Shown here: piece by piece, positions 54,161 to 63,196 of the stretch
How positions within the stretch are numbered: the stretch's first letter is position 1
How the letters are laid out: each line of letters opens with the position of its first letter
Assembly (NCBI RefSeq): GCF_013386825.1
Contig: NZ_JACARC010000034.1
Location: 314,717 to 378,716, forward strand
Source: Pseudomonas sp. IPO3778
GTDB taxonomy: Bacteria > Pseudomonadota > Gammaproteobacteria > Pseudomonadales > Pseudomonadaceae
Direction: 5' to 3'
Length of the DNA stretch: 64,000 nucleotides
Made by a program: the position numbers and the translations under genes
Notes under the pieces: model-generated
Database searches by the model: none
What the model saw: only the letters and a program-made list of their open reading frames with translations
What the model was told of the DNA's origin: nothing

Positions 54161-56077
54161 TGACGTCGCTTGAAGCCCTGCCAACAATAGCCGCTGATAC
54201 AAGTCTTCCTTCAACCCCTCCGGCTTATCCAGGCGCATCCGCACCAAGTGCTCGGGAAACGCCTCCGGCTCCGGTGCGTCCAGCGCCGCCTTGCCCAGCT
54301 CCAGAATCTCCGTCAGCTTGAATTTGCTCTTGAGCCAGTTCAACGCCCGCAACAAATCCCGCTCTTCCTCGGTGAAATCACAACCCAGCGGATACTCTGG
54401 GAACAACCGTGGATGCCGCGCCTGAATGCCCTGCAAACGCTCCGGGGTGTTATCGGCAAAGCGCGGATCCAGTTGGAAATCCTTCGGCAACTTCCCGGCT
54501 TTTTGTGCCTGTTCGATCAAGTCGTCCTGGAAGCGCGAGTCGCTGATATTCAGCAGCCTTTCAATCACTTTGGCATCGGTCTGCCCGCGCAAATCCGCGA
54601 TCCCGTATTCGGTGATAACAATGTCCCGCAGGTGCCGGGGAATGGTGCAGTGGCCGTATTCCCAGACGATATTGGAACTGACGTCACCACCCGATTCGCG
54701 CCAGCTGCGCAGGATCAGGATCGAGCGCGCGCCTTCCAGCGCATGGCCCTGGGCGACAAAGTTGTATTGCCCGCCCACGCCGCTGAGCACGCGACCGTCT
54801 TCCAATTGGTCGGCCACGCCCGCACCCAACAGGGTCACGGTAAACGCGCTGTTGATAAACCGCGCATCCAGGCGCTGCAAACGCTTGAGTTCTTCTTGCC
54901 CGTACAGCTCGTTGATGTAGCTGATGCGGGTCATGTTGAATTCCAGGCGCTTGCTCTGTGGCAAGTCCCGCAGGCGCTCGTAGAAACTGCGCGGCCCGAG
55001 GAAGAAGCCGCCATGCACCGAGATTCCGTCGGTCTGTGCCGCTTCGTCCAGGGTCCCGGCGTTGGCCCGCTCCTGGGTCGCCACGTCCGGGTACACCTTG
55101 CGCCGCACAATCCCGGCATCGGCCAGCACCAGCAGGCCGTTGACGAACATTTCGCTGCAGCCGTACAGGCCACGGGCGAACGGTGCGACGCCGCCTTCAT
55201 GACTGATCAGCGGTGCCCATTGGTACACGTCCAGATCCGTCAGCAACAGGCGATACGCCTCGTTATCTGCCTGGCGCGCCAGCAAGGCGGCGGTCAGTGC
55301 GTCGCCCATGGAACCGATGCCGATCTGCAAGGTGCCACCGTCACGCACCAGGGTGCTGGCGTGCAGACCGATAAAGTGGTCCTGGAAACCCACCGGCATG
55401 TTCGGCGTGGAGAACAGCGTGGTGCTGTCCTTCTCGTCGATCAGGAAATCGAATGCGTCCATGCCCAGCTCGGCGTCACCGGGCATGTAGGGCAAATCAC
55501 TGTGAACCTGGCCCACCACCAAAATGGTCTCACCGGCCTCGCGGCGCTTGGCGATCATCGGCAACAGGTCCAGGGTGATGTCGGGGTTGCAGCTCAGGCT
55601 CAGGCGGTCCGGGTGTTCGGGGCTGCTGGCCACCAGTTGCGCCACGAGGTTCAGGCCGGCGGCGTTGATATCACGGGCGGCGTGGCTGTAGTTGCTGCTG
55701 ACGTAATCCTGCTGCGCCGAAAGGCTGTGGAGCAAACTGCCGGGCTGCATGAAGAACTGCTGCACGTGAATGTTGGGCGGCAGGTTGTCCTTGCGCAGGG
55801 CTGCGAGGAAATCCAGCTCGGGATAGTCACCAAAAACCCGTTCGATAAAGGGTTCCAGAAAGCGCTTCTGCAAACCATCGCCCAGGGTCGGGCGACCCAG
55901 GGCCAGGGCGGTGTAGATCGTCAGCGTCCGGTCCGGCAGCTTGGCGATACGCCGGTACAACGCATTGACGAACAGGTTGGGTTTGCCCAGGCCCAGGGGC
56001 ATGCCCATGTGAATATGCGCCGGCAACCGTGCCAGTACGTCGTCGACCGCTTGCTCGATTGAACACAACTGCACCAT
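54155..56077 (-). CDS. Acetyl-CoA hydrolase/transferase family protein
   Basis: A 640-residue protein. The start at 56077 follows a GGGAGAAG ribosome site; an in-frame start further upstream is weaker. Family features of CoA-transferase family I include the N-terminal VDDVLARLPAHIHMGMPLGLGKPN, the GIGSMGDAL loop, GGQYNFVAQGHALEGARSI and VITEYGIADLRGQTD. It is longer than the ~500-residue succinyl-CoA:acetate transferases. It may move CoA between short-chain acids or hydrolyse acetyl-CoA; the substrate is not evident. Confidence 0.85.
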   Translation of the reverse strand: MVQLCSIEQAVDDVLARLPAHIHMGMPLGLGKPNLFVNALYRRIAKLPDRTLTIYTALALGRPTLGDGLQKRFLEPFIERVFGDYPELDFLAALRKDNLPPNIHVQQFFMQPGSLLHSLSAQQDYVSSNYSHAARDINAAGLNLVAQLVASSPEHPDRLSLSCNPDITLDLLPMIAKRREAGETILVVGQVHSDLPYMPGDAELGMDAFDFLIDEKDSTTLFSTPNMPVGFQDHFIGLHASTLVRDGGTLQIGIGSMGDALTAALLARQADNEAYRLLLTDLDVYQWAPLISHEGGVAPFARGLYGCSEMFVNGLLVLADAGIVRRKVYPDVATQERANAGTLDEAAQTDGISVHGGFFLGPRSFYERLRDLPQSKRLEFNMTRISYINELYGQEELKRLQRLDARFINSAFTVTLLGAGVADQLEDGRVLSGVGGQYNFVAQGHALEGARSILILRSWRESGGDVSSNIVWEYGHCTIPRHLRDIVITEYGIADLRGQTDAKVIERLLNISDSRFQDDLIEQAQKAGKLPKDFQLDPRFADNTPERLQGIQARHPRLFPEYPLGCDFTEEERDLLRALNWLKSKFKLTEILELGKAALDAPEPEAFPEHLVRMRLDKPEGLKEDLYQRLLLAGLQATSL

Positions 56078-56171
56078 CCGACTTCTCCCGAACATTCCAT
56101 GAATTGGGGTTGGACCGAGCTTGCCGGGTCTTTGCTGCAAAGAACAGCCTAAACCGGCAAATCACGGGCAC

Positions 56172-56199
56172 AAAAAAGCCGCTGGTCAGCGGCTTTTTT
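56172..56199 (-). terminator. Terminator after the cytochrome c5 gene
   Basis: An AAAAAAGCCGCTG / CAGCGGCTTTTTT hairpin with a two-base loop, A-rich on the left and T-rich on the right, bidirectional in form. On the minus strand it follows the cytochrome gene stop at 56213. Confidence 0.85.
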
Positions 56200-56212
56200 G
56201 GCGAAGATCGGT

Positions 56213-56641
56213 TTATTTCAGCCCCGACATCTTCTCGATCGCGCCTTTAAGCTCGGCATCCGAGCAATCGGCGCAGGTGCCTTTGGGCGGCATGGCGTTC
56301 AGGCCAGTGATGGCCTTGGCCAGCAAACCGTCGAGGCCGCCCTGGTGATCCGCACGGTCTTTCCAAGCCGCGGTGTCACCGATTTTCGGTGCGCCCAACA
56401 GGCCGGTACCGTGGCAAGCGTTGCAGTGTTTGGCGATCACGTCATCCGGCGATTTCGCGCCACCGCCGCCGCCCGCGGCCACGGCCACTTCCATCCCCTT
56501 GCACTCTTGCCCCTGGACGCACACCTGGCCGACCGGCTCCAGGCGCTTGGCAATTTCATCATTGGTCGCAGCTTGAGCGCTGACAGCCCATAGGGCCAGT
56601 ACGGTTGCTGGTGCAGCCAGCATTTTCATAATTAGGTTCAC
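56213..56641 (-). CDS. cycB: Cytochrome c5 family protein (CycB)
   Basis: A 142-residue periplasmic cytochrome. A signal peptide ends at SAQA (about residue 24). The haem motif CNACH is at 73-77, Met117 in NAMPPKG is the likely axial ligand, and the C-terminal CADC pair is typical of c5. It starts at a GTG with GAGGG upstream; an ATG at 56629 is an alternative. It carries electrons in the periplasm. The place before the PauR-like regulator matches P. aeruginosa. Confidence 0.9.
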   Translation of the reverse strand: MNLIMKMLAAPATVLALWAVSAQAATNDEIAKRLEPVGQVCVQGQECKGMEVAVAAGGGGGAKSPDDVIAKHCNACHGTGLLGAPKIGDTAAWKDRADHQGGLDGLLAKAITGLNAMPPKGTCADCSDAELKGAIEKMSGLK

Positions 56642-56811
56642 GCGTTCACCCTCAATGGTGGCTATTCACGCCTGCGGCCACGGTTTCGCAGGCGGCGAAA
56701 GTATAACGGTTACCCCGCCCCGCCGAAACAACCCTATTAACCAAAGGGAGATTCAGCAGAGCGGATTGCTGCTACGGGCGTCTCTGCGACATAGGCAGGA
56801 CGCCTCTTTTC

Positions 56812-57360
56812 TTAAAAGTTCGCGGGTGTGGCTGCGCTGATTAGTCGCGCCGGCACTTCGAACGGATTGCGAAAACGGTGCGGCTTGGTGCTTTCAAAGT
56901 AGTAGCTATCGCCGGCTTCGAGCACAAAAGTTTCAAGGCCCACTACCAACTCCAGGCGGCCTTCCACCAGGATCCCGGTTTCCTCGCCCTCATGGGTGAG
57001 CATCTCTTCGCCGGTATCAGCACCTGGCGGGTAGATCTCGTTGAGGAACGCAATCGCCCGGCTCGGGTGCGCGCGGCCCACCAGTTTCATGGTGACGGCG
57101 CCGTCGGAGATATCGATCAGCTCATTGGCTTTATAGACGATCTGGGTCGGTTTTTCCTGGAGGATCTCCTCGGAAAAAAACTCCACCATCGACATGGGAA
57201 TGCCGCCCAGCACCTTGCGCAAGGAGCTGATGGAGGGGCTGACGCTGTTTTTTTCGATCATCGAAATGGTGCTGTTGGTGACGCCCGCGCGCTTGGCAAG
57301 CTCACGCTGGGAAAGACCTTTCAGTTTACGGATGGATTGCAGTCGTTCGCCGACGTCCAA
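56812..57360 (-). CDS. pauR: XRE-cupin regulator, PauR/PuuR-like
   Basis: A 182-residue regulator with an N-terminal helix-turn-helix (GERLQSIRKLKGLSQRELAKRAGVTNSTISMIEKN) and a C-terminal cupin domain (about 110-178) with GEETGILVEGRLELV. It has the length and layout of PauR, the repressor of polyamine catabolism genes in P. aeruginosa, and lies in the same place beside dadX. Putrescine or cadaverine would be the expected inducers. Confidence 0.85.
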   Translation of the reverse strand: MDVGERLQSIRKLKGLSQRELAKRAGVTNSTISMIEKNSVSPSISSLRKVLGGIPMSMVEFFSEEILQEKPTQIVYKANELIDISDGAVTMKLVGRAHPSRAIAFLNEIYPPGADTGEEMLTHEGEETGILVEGRLELVVGLETFVLEAGDSYYFESTKPHRFRNPFEVPARLISAATPANF

Positions 57361-57476
57361 TGCAGGAGCCTCCTAGGATTCAGGCGTTGTTGTAATTGAG
57401 CGTTATCATGGCGACAGCGTTCAGTATTTACAACACTTTGGCCTAAATCCCGGGATCTGCCATTCGTGGGTGCCGC

Positions 57477-58553
57477 TCAAGCGCCGGAATAGAGCCGTGG
57501 CACCCGGCGAAGGTTGCAGAAGATCTGGTAGGGAATGGTGTCAGCAGCGGCGGCAACGTCACTGGCGAGGATGTTTTTGCCCCACAACTCGACCGTGGAG
57601 CCGAGCCCGGCCTGGGGCACGTCGGTCAGGTCGATACACAGCATGTCCATCGACACCCGGCCCAACAATTGGCTGCGCTGGCCGGCTACCAGCACCGGCG
57701 TACCCGTCGGTGCATGACGCGGGTAGCCGTCGGCATACCCCATGGCCACCACACCGATGCGCATCGGTTTCGGCGTGATGAATTTCGCGCCATAACCCAC
57801 CGGCTCGCCGGCCGGCAGTTCACGCACGCAGATGACTTTCGATTCCAGGGTCATCACCGGCTGCAAACGCGCGGCAATGGCCTGGTCTTCGCCAAACGGC
57901 GTGGCGCCGTAGAGCATGATGCCCGGGCGTACCCAGTCGCTGGAAACGTTCGGCCAACCCAGCACGGATGGCGAATTGCGCAGGCTGACCTGGGCCGACA
58001 GGCCCTGGCGCGCCGCTTCAAACACGGCCACCTGTTCGTCGCTGCTGGTGCTGTCCAGTTCGTCGGCCCGGGCGAAGTGACTCATCAACACGATTTTCGC
58101 GACTTTGCCGCTGGCCAGCAGGCGCTGGTAAGCGTCGTGATAATCCTTGGGATGCAAGCCAACACGGTGCATGCCCGAGTCGAGCTTGAGCCACACGGTC
58201 AGCGGCTTGCTGAGTGGCGCCTGTTCGATCGCGTCCAGCTGCCACAGCGAATGCACCACGCACCAGAAATCATGCTCGATGATCAGCGGCAGTTCGTCGG
58301 CTTCAAAAAAACCTTCCAGCAACAGCACCGGCCCGCGAACCCCGGCAGCTCGCAGCTCCAGCGCTTCCTCGATACACGCCACCGCAAACCCGTCCGCCTC
58401 GGCTTCCAGCGCCTGGGCTACGCGCACGGCACCGTGGCCATAGGCATCCGCCTTGATCACGGCGAGGGCCTTGGCCCCACCCGTGACTTCACGGGCCAGT
58501 TGGTAGTTATGGCGCAGGGCTTGGAGGTCGATCAGGGCACGGGCAGGACGCAT
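57477..58553 (-). CDS. dadX: Catabolic alanine racemase
   Basis: A 358-residue PLP enzyme: PLP lysine Lys34 in LAVIKADAYGHG, GMHRVGL and GRVSMDMLCIDLTDVP near the C-terminus. It interconverts L- and D-alanine. It is the third gene of the dadA-ridA-dadX unit and lies 79 bases after ridA. Induction by alanine through Lrp is known for this operon in P. aeruginosa. Confidence 0.95.
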   Translation of the reverse strand: MRPARALIDLQALRHNYQLAREVTGGAKALAVIKADAYGHGAVRVAQALEAEADGFAVACIEEALELRAAGVRGPVLLLEGFFEADELPLIIEHDFWCVVHSLWQLDAIEQAPLSKPLTVWLKLDSGMHRVGLHPKDYHDAYQRLLASGKVAKIVLMSHFARADELDSTSSDEQVAVFEAARQGLSAQVSLRNSPSVLGWPNVSSDWVRPGIMLYGATPFGEDQAIAARLQPVMTLESKVICVRELPAGEPVGYGAKFITPKPMRIGVVAMGYADGYPRHAPTGTPVLVAGQRSQLLGRVSMDMLCIDLTDVPQAGLGSTVELWGKNILASDVAAAADTIPYQIFCNLRRVPRLYSGA

Positions 58554-58632
58554 GGCGGCAGGCTTCTAGGCGGCAGTGAGAAGAAAAAACCGGCACCCGC
58601 TGACAACGCAGGCGCCGGGAGAGGAGTTTGGC

Positions 58633-58986
58633 TTAAGGCAGAGCGGCCACAACCGACAGCTCCACCAGGATTTCCGGTTCGCAGAGTTTCGCTTCAACCG
58701 TGGCACGGGCCGGCGCGACGCCTTTTGGCAGCCACTTGTCCCATACCGCGTTCATCCCGGCGAAATCGGCGTCGATGTCTTTCAGGTAGATGGTCACCGA
58801 CAGCAACTTGCTCTTGTCGGTACCGGCCAGGTCCAGCAAACGCTCGATATTGACGAGGGTTTCGCGGGTCTGCTGTTCAATTCCGGCACTCATGTCGTCG
58901 CCGACTTGCCCTGCCAGATACACGGTACCGCTGTGAACAACGATCTGGCTCATGCGCTCATTGGTGAGCTGGCGCTGGATTGACAT
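58633..58986 (-). CDS. ridA: RidA family reactive intermediate deaminase
   Basis: A 117-residue Rid/YjgF protein with VYLAGQVGDDMSAGIEQQTRETLVNIERLL and a C-terminal RATVEAKLCEPEILVELSV holding the substrate-binding Arg. The start has AGGAG upstream and overlaps the dadA end by 29 bases. Such proteins hydrolyse reactive enamine/imine products. Being made with DadA, which forms iminopyruvate, this one probably clears that product. Confidence 0.9.
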   Translation of the reverse strand: MSIQRQLTNERMSQIVVHSGTVYLAGQVGDDMSAGIEQQTRETLVNIERLLDLAGTDKSKLLSVTIYLKDIDADFAGMNAVWDKWLPKGVAPARATVEAKLCEPEILVELSVVAALP

Positions 58987-60259
58987 GTTTTGCGGACTCC
59001 TGGTGGTTGCCGTAACGGGAAATATCGAGACCGGCGGCGCTGATTTGCGGGGTTTTCTTCGCCATCAGGTCGGCCAGCAAACGACCAGAGCCACAGGCCA
59101 TGGTCCAGCCGAGGGTGCCGTGGCCGGTGTTCAGGAACAGGTTTTTGAACGGGGTAGCACCGACAATCGGCGTGCCGTCTGGCGTGGTCGGGCGCAGGCC
59201 GGTCCAGAAACTGGCCTGGCTCAAATCACCGCCCTGAGGATAAAGGTCGTTGACGATCATCTCCAGGGTTTCCCGCCGACGCGGGTTCAGCGACAGGTCA
59301 AAACCGGCTATTTCAGCCATGCCACCGACGCGGATGCGGTTGTCGAAACGGGTGATCGCGACCTTGTAGGTCTCGTCGAGAATGGTCGAGGTCGGGGCCA
59401 TCGCCGCGTTGGTGATCGGCACGGTCATCGAGTAACCCTTGAGCGGGTACACCGGCGCCTTGATCCCCAGTGGCTTGAGCAGTTTCGGCGAGTAGCTGCC
59501 GAGGGCCAGCACGTAGCGGTCGGCGGTTTCCAGCTTGCCGTCGATCCACACGCCGTTGACCCGGTCACCGGCGTAGTCCAGGCGCTGGATATCTTGCTCG
59601 AAGCGGAATTCGACACCCAGTTGCTTGCACATATCGGCAAGGCGGGTGGTAAACATCTGACAGTCGCCGGTCTGATCATTCGGCAGGCGCAGGGCGCCGG
59701 CGAGGATGTCGGTGACGCTGGCCAGGGCCGGCTCGACGCGGGCGATACCGGCGCGGTCCAGCAGTTCGTAAGGCACGCCGGACTCTTTCAACACGGCGAT
59801 GTCCTTGGCGGCACCGTCCAGTTGGGCCTGGGTGCGGAACAGCTGCGTAGTCCCCAGGGTGCGACCTTCGTAGGCAATGCCGGTCTCGGCCCGCAGTTCA
59901 TCGATGCAGTCGCGGCTGTACTCGGACAGGCGCACCATGCGCTCCTTGTTCACCGCATACCGGCTGGCGGTGCAGTTGCGCAGCATCTGCGCCATCCACA
60001 GGTACTGGTCGATGTCGGCGGTGGCCTTGATCGCCAGGGGCGCATGGCGCTCCAGCAGCCATTTGATGGCCTTGAGCGGCACACCCGGTGCAGCCCATGG
60101 CGAGGCGTAGCCCGGCGAGATCTGCCCGGCGTTGGCGAAACTGGTCTCCATGGCCACAGCCGGCTGACGGTCAACCACGACCACTTCAAAACCAGCTCGT
60201 GCCAAATAGTAGGCACTGGCCACGCCAATGACACCGCTACCCAAGACCAGAACGCGCAT
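58958..60259 (-). CDS. dadA: D-amino acid dehydrogenase small subunit
   Basis: A 433-residue FAD protein beginning MRVLVLGSGVIGVASAYYLA, the Rossmann FAD-binding site, and ending with the TGHGTLGWTMACGSG FAD contact. Upstream in-frame codons were excluded on the family N-terminus. It oxidises D-alanine to pyruvate and ammonia and feeds electrons to the membrane chain. It is first in the dad operon and divergent from lrp. Confidence 0.96.
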   Translation of the reverse strand: MRVLVLGSGVIGVASAYYLARAGFEVVVVDRQPAVAMETSFANAGQISPGYASPWAAPGVPLKAIKWLLERHAPLAIKATADIDQYLWMAQMLRNCTASRYAVNKERMVRLSEYSRDCIDELRAETGIAYEGRTLGTTQLFRTQAQLDGAAKDIAVLKESGVPYELLDRAGIARVEPALASVTDILAGALRLPNDQTGDCQMFTTRLADMCKQLGVEFRFEQDIQRLDYAGDRVNGVWIDGKLETADRYVLALGSYSPKLLKPLGIKAPVYPLKGYSMTVPITNAAMAPTSTILDETYKVAITRFDNRIRVGGMAEIAGFDLSLNPRRRETLEMIVNDLYPQGGDLSQASFWTGLRPTTPDGTPIVGATPFKNLFLNTGHGTLGWTMACGSGRLLADLMAKKTPQISAAGLDISRYGNHQESAKHVNPAPAHQ

Positions 60260-60415
60260 GTTTATTCCCTCATCACGGCTTGACCGCTGACGTTTGTTGT
60301 TCAGCACAAAGATGTGGGCAGTATAAAAAGCAATCACCAGTGCATTTCACTATATAACTGCCTATATTTGGCGACAATTCTCGGCAAAAACCCTTTTCAC
60401 GGAGGAGCATCCCCT
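60260..60415. promoter_or_regulatory. Divergent dadA-lrp control region
   Basis: This 156-base A/T-richer gap separates dadA (minus) and the Lrp gene (plus). Lrp is known to activate dadAX in P. aeruginosa, so its operators should be here. I see A/T-rich tracts around 60310-60390 (for example ATATAACTGCCTATATTTGG), but could not define a dyad with certainty. Confidence 0.5.
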
Positions 60416-60904
60416 ATGCGGACCAACACTCAGACCAAGCGGGAACTGGACAAGATCGACCGTAACATCCTGCGCATCCTGCAAGCAGACGGGCGAATTT
60501 CGTTTACTGAGCTGGGGGAGAAGGTCGGCCTGTCGACCACGCCGTGCACCGAGCGGGTCCGGCGCCTGGAGCGTGAAGGGATCATCATGGGCTACAACGC
60601 CCGGCTCAACCCGCAGCATTTGAAGGGCAGTTTGCTGGTGTTTGTCGAGATCAGCCTCGACTACAAGTCCGGCGACACCTTTGAAGAATTCCGACGTGCC
60701 GTACTGAAATTACCCCACGTGCTGGAGTGCCACCTGGTCTCCGGGGACTTCGACTACCTGGTCAAGGCACGGATCTCGGAGATGGCGTCGTACCGCAAGT
60801 TGCTGGGCGATATCCTGCTCAAGCTGCCCCACGTGCGCGAATCCAAGAGCTATATCGTGATGGAAGAGGTGAAGGAGAGCCTGAACCTGCCGATCCCGGA
60901 TTAA
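60416..60904 (+). CDS. lrp: Lrp, leucine-responsive regulator of the dad operon
   Basis: A 162-residue Lrp/AsnC regulator: HTH domain LDKIDRNILRILQADGRISFTELGEKVGLSTTPCTERVRRLE and a C-terminal RAM domain. The ATG at 60416 follows a GGAGGAG site. It is the ortholog by position of the P. aeruginosa dad-operon Lrp, which activates dadAX with L-alanine as co-inducer. Confidence 0.95.
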   Translation: MRTNTQTKRELDKIDRNILRILQADGRISFTELGEKVGLSTTPCTERVRRLEREGIIMGYNARLNPQHLKGSLLVFVEISLDYKSGDTFEEFRRAVLKLPHVLECHLVSGDFDYLVKARISEMASYRKLLGDILLKLPHVRESKSYIVMEEVKESLNLPIPD

Positions 60905-60920
60905 GACAGCACCACTGGTC

Positions 60921-61012
60921 AATGTGGGAGCGGGCTTGCTCGCGAAGGCGGTGGATCAGTTGCTATAGGGTTGGCTGACACACCGCCTTCGCGAGCAAAC
61001 CCCTCCCGCATT
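60921..61012. repeat. Imperfect REPIN-like inverted repeat (family C variant)
   Basis: The arms start AATGTGGGAGCGGGCTTGCT at 60921 and end at 61012. The inner 14 bases are perfectly complementary and the outer part carries several mismatches. The core resembles the element at 54059. It separates convergent lrp and the YkgJ-type gene. Confidence 0.75.
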
Positions 61013-61031
61013 ATTTGACCGGGGACAGCCG

Positions 61032-61385
61032 CTAGACCAATACCTGACGCGTCGACGCCATATATTCGTGAATCTGCTTCTCCACCCGTGGATGAATCAA
61101 CTCCACCGGGCGCCGGTCGTTGGGGCATGGCAAGGTGGGTGTGGTGCCGAACAGCCGGCAAATCAGCGGGCGTTCGTCATACACGGTGCAGCCGCTGGGG
61201 CCCAGGTGCACGCAATTGAGTTCGTCCATCGCCGCTTCCTGCTCGGCAGCAGTCTTGCGTGGCAGGCGGGACATTTCCTCGGTGGAGGTGGTGACCGGCC
61301 CACAGCAGTCATGGCAACCCGGGACGCACTCGAACGAGGGAATCTGCCGGCGCAGCGCGTTGACTTTCTGGCTGTTGCAACTCAT
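61032..61385 (-). CDS. YkgJ family cysteine-cluster protein
   Basis: A 117-residue protein with the YkgJ/CxxxCxxCC pattern (ECVPGCHDCCGP) near the N-terminus and two further cysteines in CVHLGPSGCTVYDERPLICRLFG. It is expected to bind zinc or an iron-sulfur cluster. The ATG at 61385 is favoured over a GTG two codons upstream. It is divergent from the amine oxidase gene. Confidence 0.88.
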   Translation of the reverse strand: MSCNSQKVNALRRQIPSFECVPGCHDCCGPVTTSTEEMSRLPRKTAAEQEAAMDELNCVHLGPSGCTVYDERPLICRLFGTTPTLPCPNDRRPVELIHPRVEKQIHEYMASTRQVLV

Positions 61386-61500
61386 CGACACAGGGACCGA
61401 ACGGCGAATAGACGTGGATTCTGCCCTAAAAGCCCCCGGTGAGACAGCTTCGCCCGACCGCTGTATCCTGCGTCAAATTTTCCAAACAGGGAGGCTCCCC

Positions 61501-62793
61501 ATGACCGCCAGCGCCCGGCACGCCAACTCCTACTACGCCGCCAGCAGTTTCCCACAGCCTGATTATCCGGTGCTCACAGGGGAAATCGTGGCCGATGTGT
61601 GCGTGGTCGGCGGCGGTTTTTCCGGGCTGAACACCGCCCTGGAACTGGCCGAGCGTGGCTTCAGCGTGGTGCTGCTGGAAGCCCGCAAGATCGCCTGGGG
61701 CGCCAGCGGGCGCAATGGCGGGCAGTTGATCCGTGGCGTCGGGCATGGCCTGGATCAGTTCACTAACGTCATTGGCACCGACGGCGTGCGCCAGATGAAA
61801 CTCATGGGCCTGGAGGCGGTAGAGATCGTGCGCCAGCGGGTCGAGCGTTCGCAGATCGCCTGCGACCTGACCTGGGGCTACTGCGACCTGGCCAACAAGC
61901 CCCGCGACCTGGAACACCTGGCCGCCGACGCGCAAGAGCTGCGAAGTCTGGGCTACCGCCATGAAGTACGCCTGTTGCAAGCGGGCGAGATGGGCAGTGT
62001 GATCGGCTCCAACCGCTACGTCGGCGGCATGATCGACATGGGTTCCGGCCACCTGCACCCGCTGAACCTGGCCCTCGGCGAGGCGGCTGCCGCACAGCAG
62101 CTGGGCGTCCAGCTGTTCGAACACTCCGAGGCGGTGCGCATCGACTACGGCCCTGAGGTCAACGTTCACACGGCCCAAGGCAACGTACGCGCCAAGACCC
62201 TGGTGCTGGGCTGCAACGCTTATTTGAACGGCCTCAACCCACACTTGAGCGGGAAGGTGCTGCCCGCCGGCAGCTACATCATCGCCACCGAACCGTTGAG
62301 CGAAGCCCAGGCGGCCGAGTTGCTCCCACAAAACATGGCGGTGTGTGACCAGCGGGTGACGGTGGACTACTTCCGGCTGTCAGCCGACCGACGCTTGCTG
62401 TTCGGCGGTGCCTGCCATTATTCCGGACGCGACCCACAGGACATCGGCGCCTACATGCGGCCGAAGATGCTGCAGGTGTTCCCGCAACTGGCCAGCGTGA
62501 ACATCGACTACCAGTGGGGTGGCATGATCGGCATCGGAGCCAACCGCCTGCCGCAGATCGGCCGGTTGGCTGACCAACCCAATGTGTATTTCGCCCAGGC
62601 CTATGCCGGTCACGGCCTCAATGCCACCCACCTGGCGGGCAAACTGTTGGGCGAAGCCATCAGCGGCCAGCAAAGCGGGCGTTTTGACCTGTTTGCCAAG
62701 GTGCCGCACATCACCTTCCCGGGCGGCAAGCATTTGCGCTCGCCGCTGCTGGCGCTGGGTATGCTCTGGCACCGGTTGAAAGAACTGGTCTGA
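61501..62793 (+). CDS. FAD-dependent amine oxidase, PauB/PuuB-like
   Basis: A 430-residue DAO-family flavoprotein beginning MTASARHANSYYAASSF. The FAD motif VCVVGGGFSGLNTALELA lies at about 33-50, then the substrate region RKIAWGASGRNGGQ. It belongs to the gamma-glutamylputrescine oxidase-like group. At this position P. aeruginosa has a PauB-type gene, so polyamine catabolism is likely, in keeping with the PauR-like regulator nearby. Substrate not proven. Confidence 0.85.
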   Translation: MTASARHANSYYAASSFPQPDYPVLTGEIVADVCVVGGGFSGLNTALELAERGFSVVLLEARKIAWGASGRNGGQLIRGVGHGLDQFTNVIGTDGVRQMKLMGLEAVEIVRQRVERSQIACDLTWGYCDLANKPRDLEHLAADAQELRSLGYRHEVRLLQAGEMGSVIGSNRYVGGMIDMGSGHLHPLNLALGEAAAAQQLGVQLFEHSEAVRIDYGPEVNVHTAQGNVRAKTLVLGCNAYLNGLNPHLSGKVLPAGSYIIATEPLSEAQAAELLPQNMAVCDQRVTVDYFRLSADRRLLFGGACHYSGRDPQDIGAYMRPKMLQVFPQLASVNIDYQWGGMIGIGANRLPQIGRLADQPNVYFAQAYAGHGLNATHLAGKLLGEAISGQQSGRFDLFAKVPHITFPGGKHLRSPLLALGMLWHRLKELV

Positions 62794-62794
62794 A

Positions 62795-63031
62795 TCAACC
62801 GCGCCAGAAGGGTTTCAAGCCTTCCCGGCGCGCCTGCTCGGCGCTCAGGCCCACGTCACGCAGTTGCTCCGGGGTCAGCTCCAGCAAGGTCTTGCGCGTG
62901 TGCATACGGTGCCAGAACAACGCCCATGAACTGAGAGCCGGAGCCTGGGTACGCGCCGCCATGCGCCGCTCCTGCCCCGCTTCCAGTTCCTGACTGTGTA
63001 ACGCCAACCGCACATCGCTCAAACCGCTCAT
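62795..63031 (-). CDS. DUF1127 domain protein
   Basis: A 78-residue basic protein whose C-terminal part (WHRMHTRKTLLELTPEQLRDVGLSAEQARREGLKPFWR) is a full DUF1127 motif. Start at ATG 63031 with AGGGGCAGG upstream. Small DUF1127 proteins are linked to phosphate or RNA-related regulation in alphaproteobacteria; no role is established here. It converges on the amine oxidase gene with a one-base gap. Confidence 0.85.
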   Translation of the reverse strand: MSGLSDVRLALHSQELEAGQERRMAARTQAPALSSWALFWHRMHTRKTLLELTPEQLRDVGLSAEQARREGLKPFWRG

Positions 63032-63196
63032 TTTCCTGCCCCTCATTTACGTATTGCCATGAGTACACAGGATGAGCCGGCGCGCGAAACCATGACAGAT
63101 TCAACCACCCAGTATTAAATCCATACAGATACTGCCTATCTGCGGCTGAATCCTGTATTTTCAGCCTATCTGTACTGGTAACCGGGAAGTATCGTC

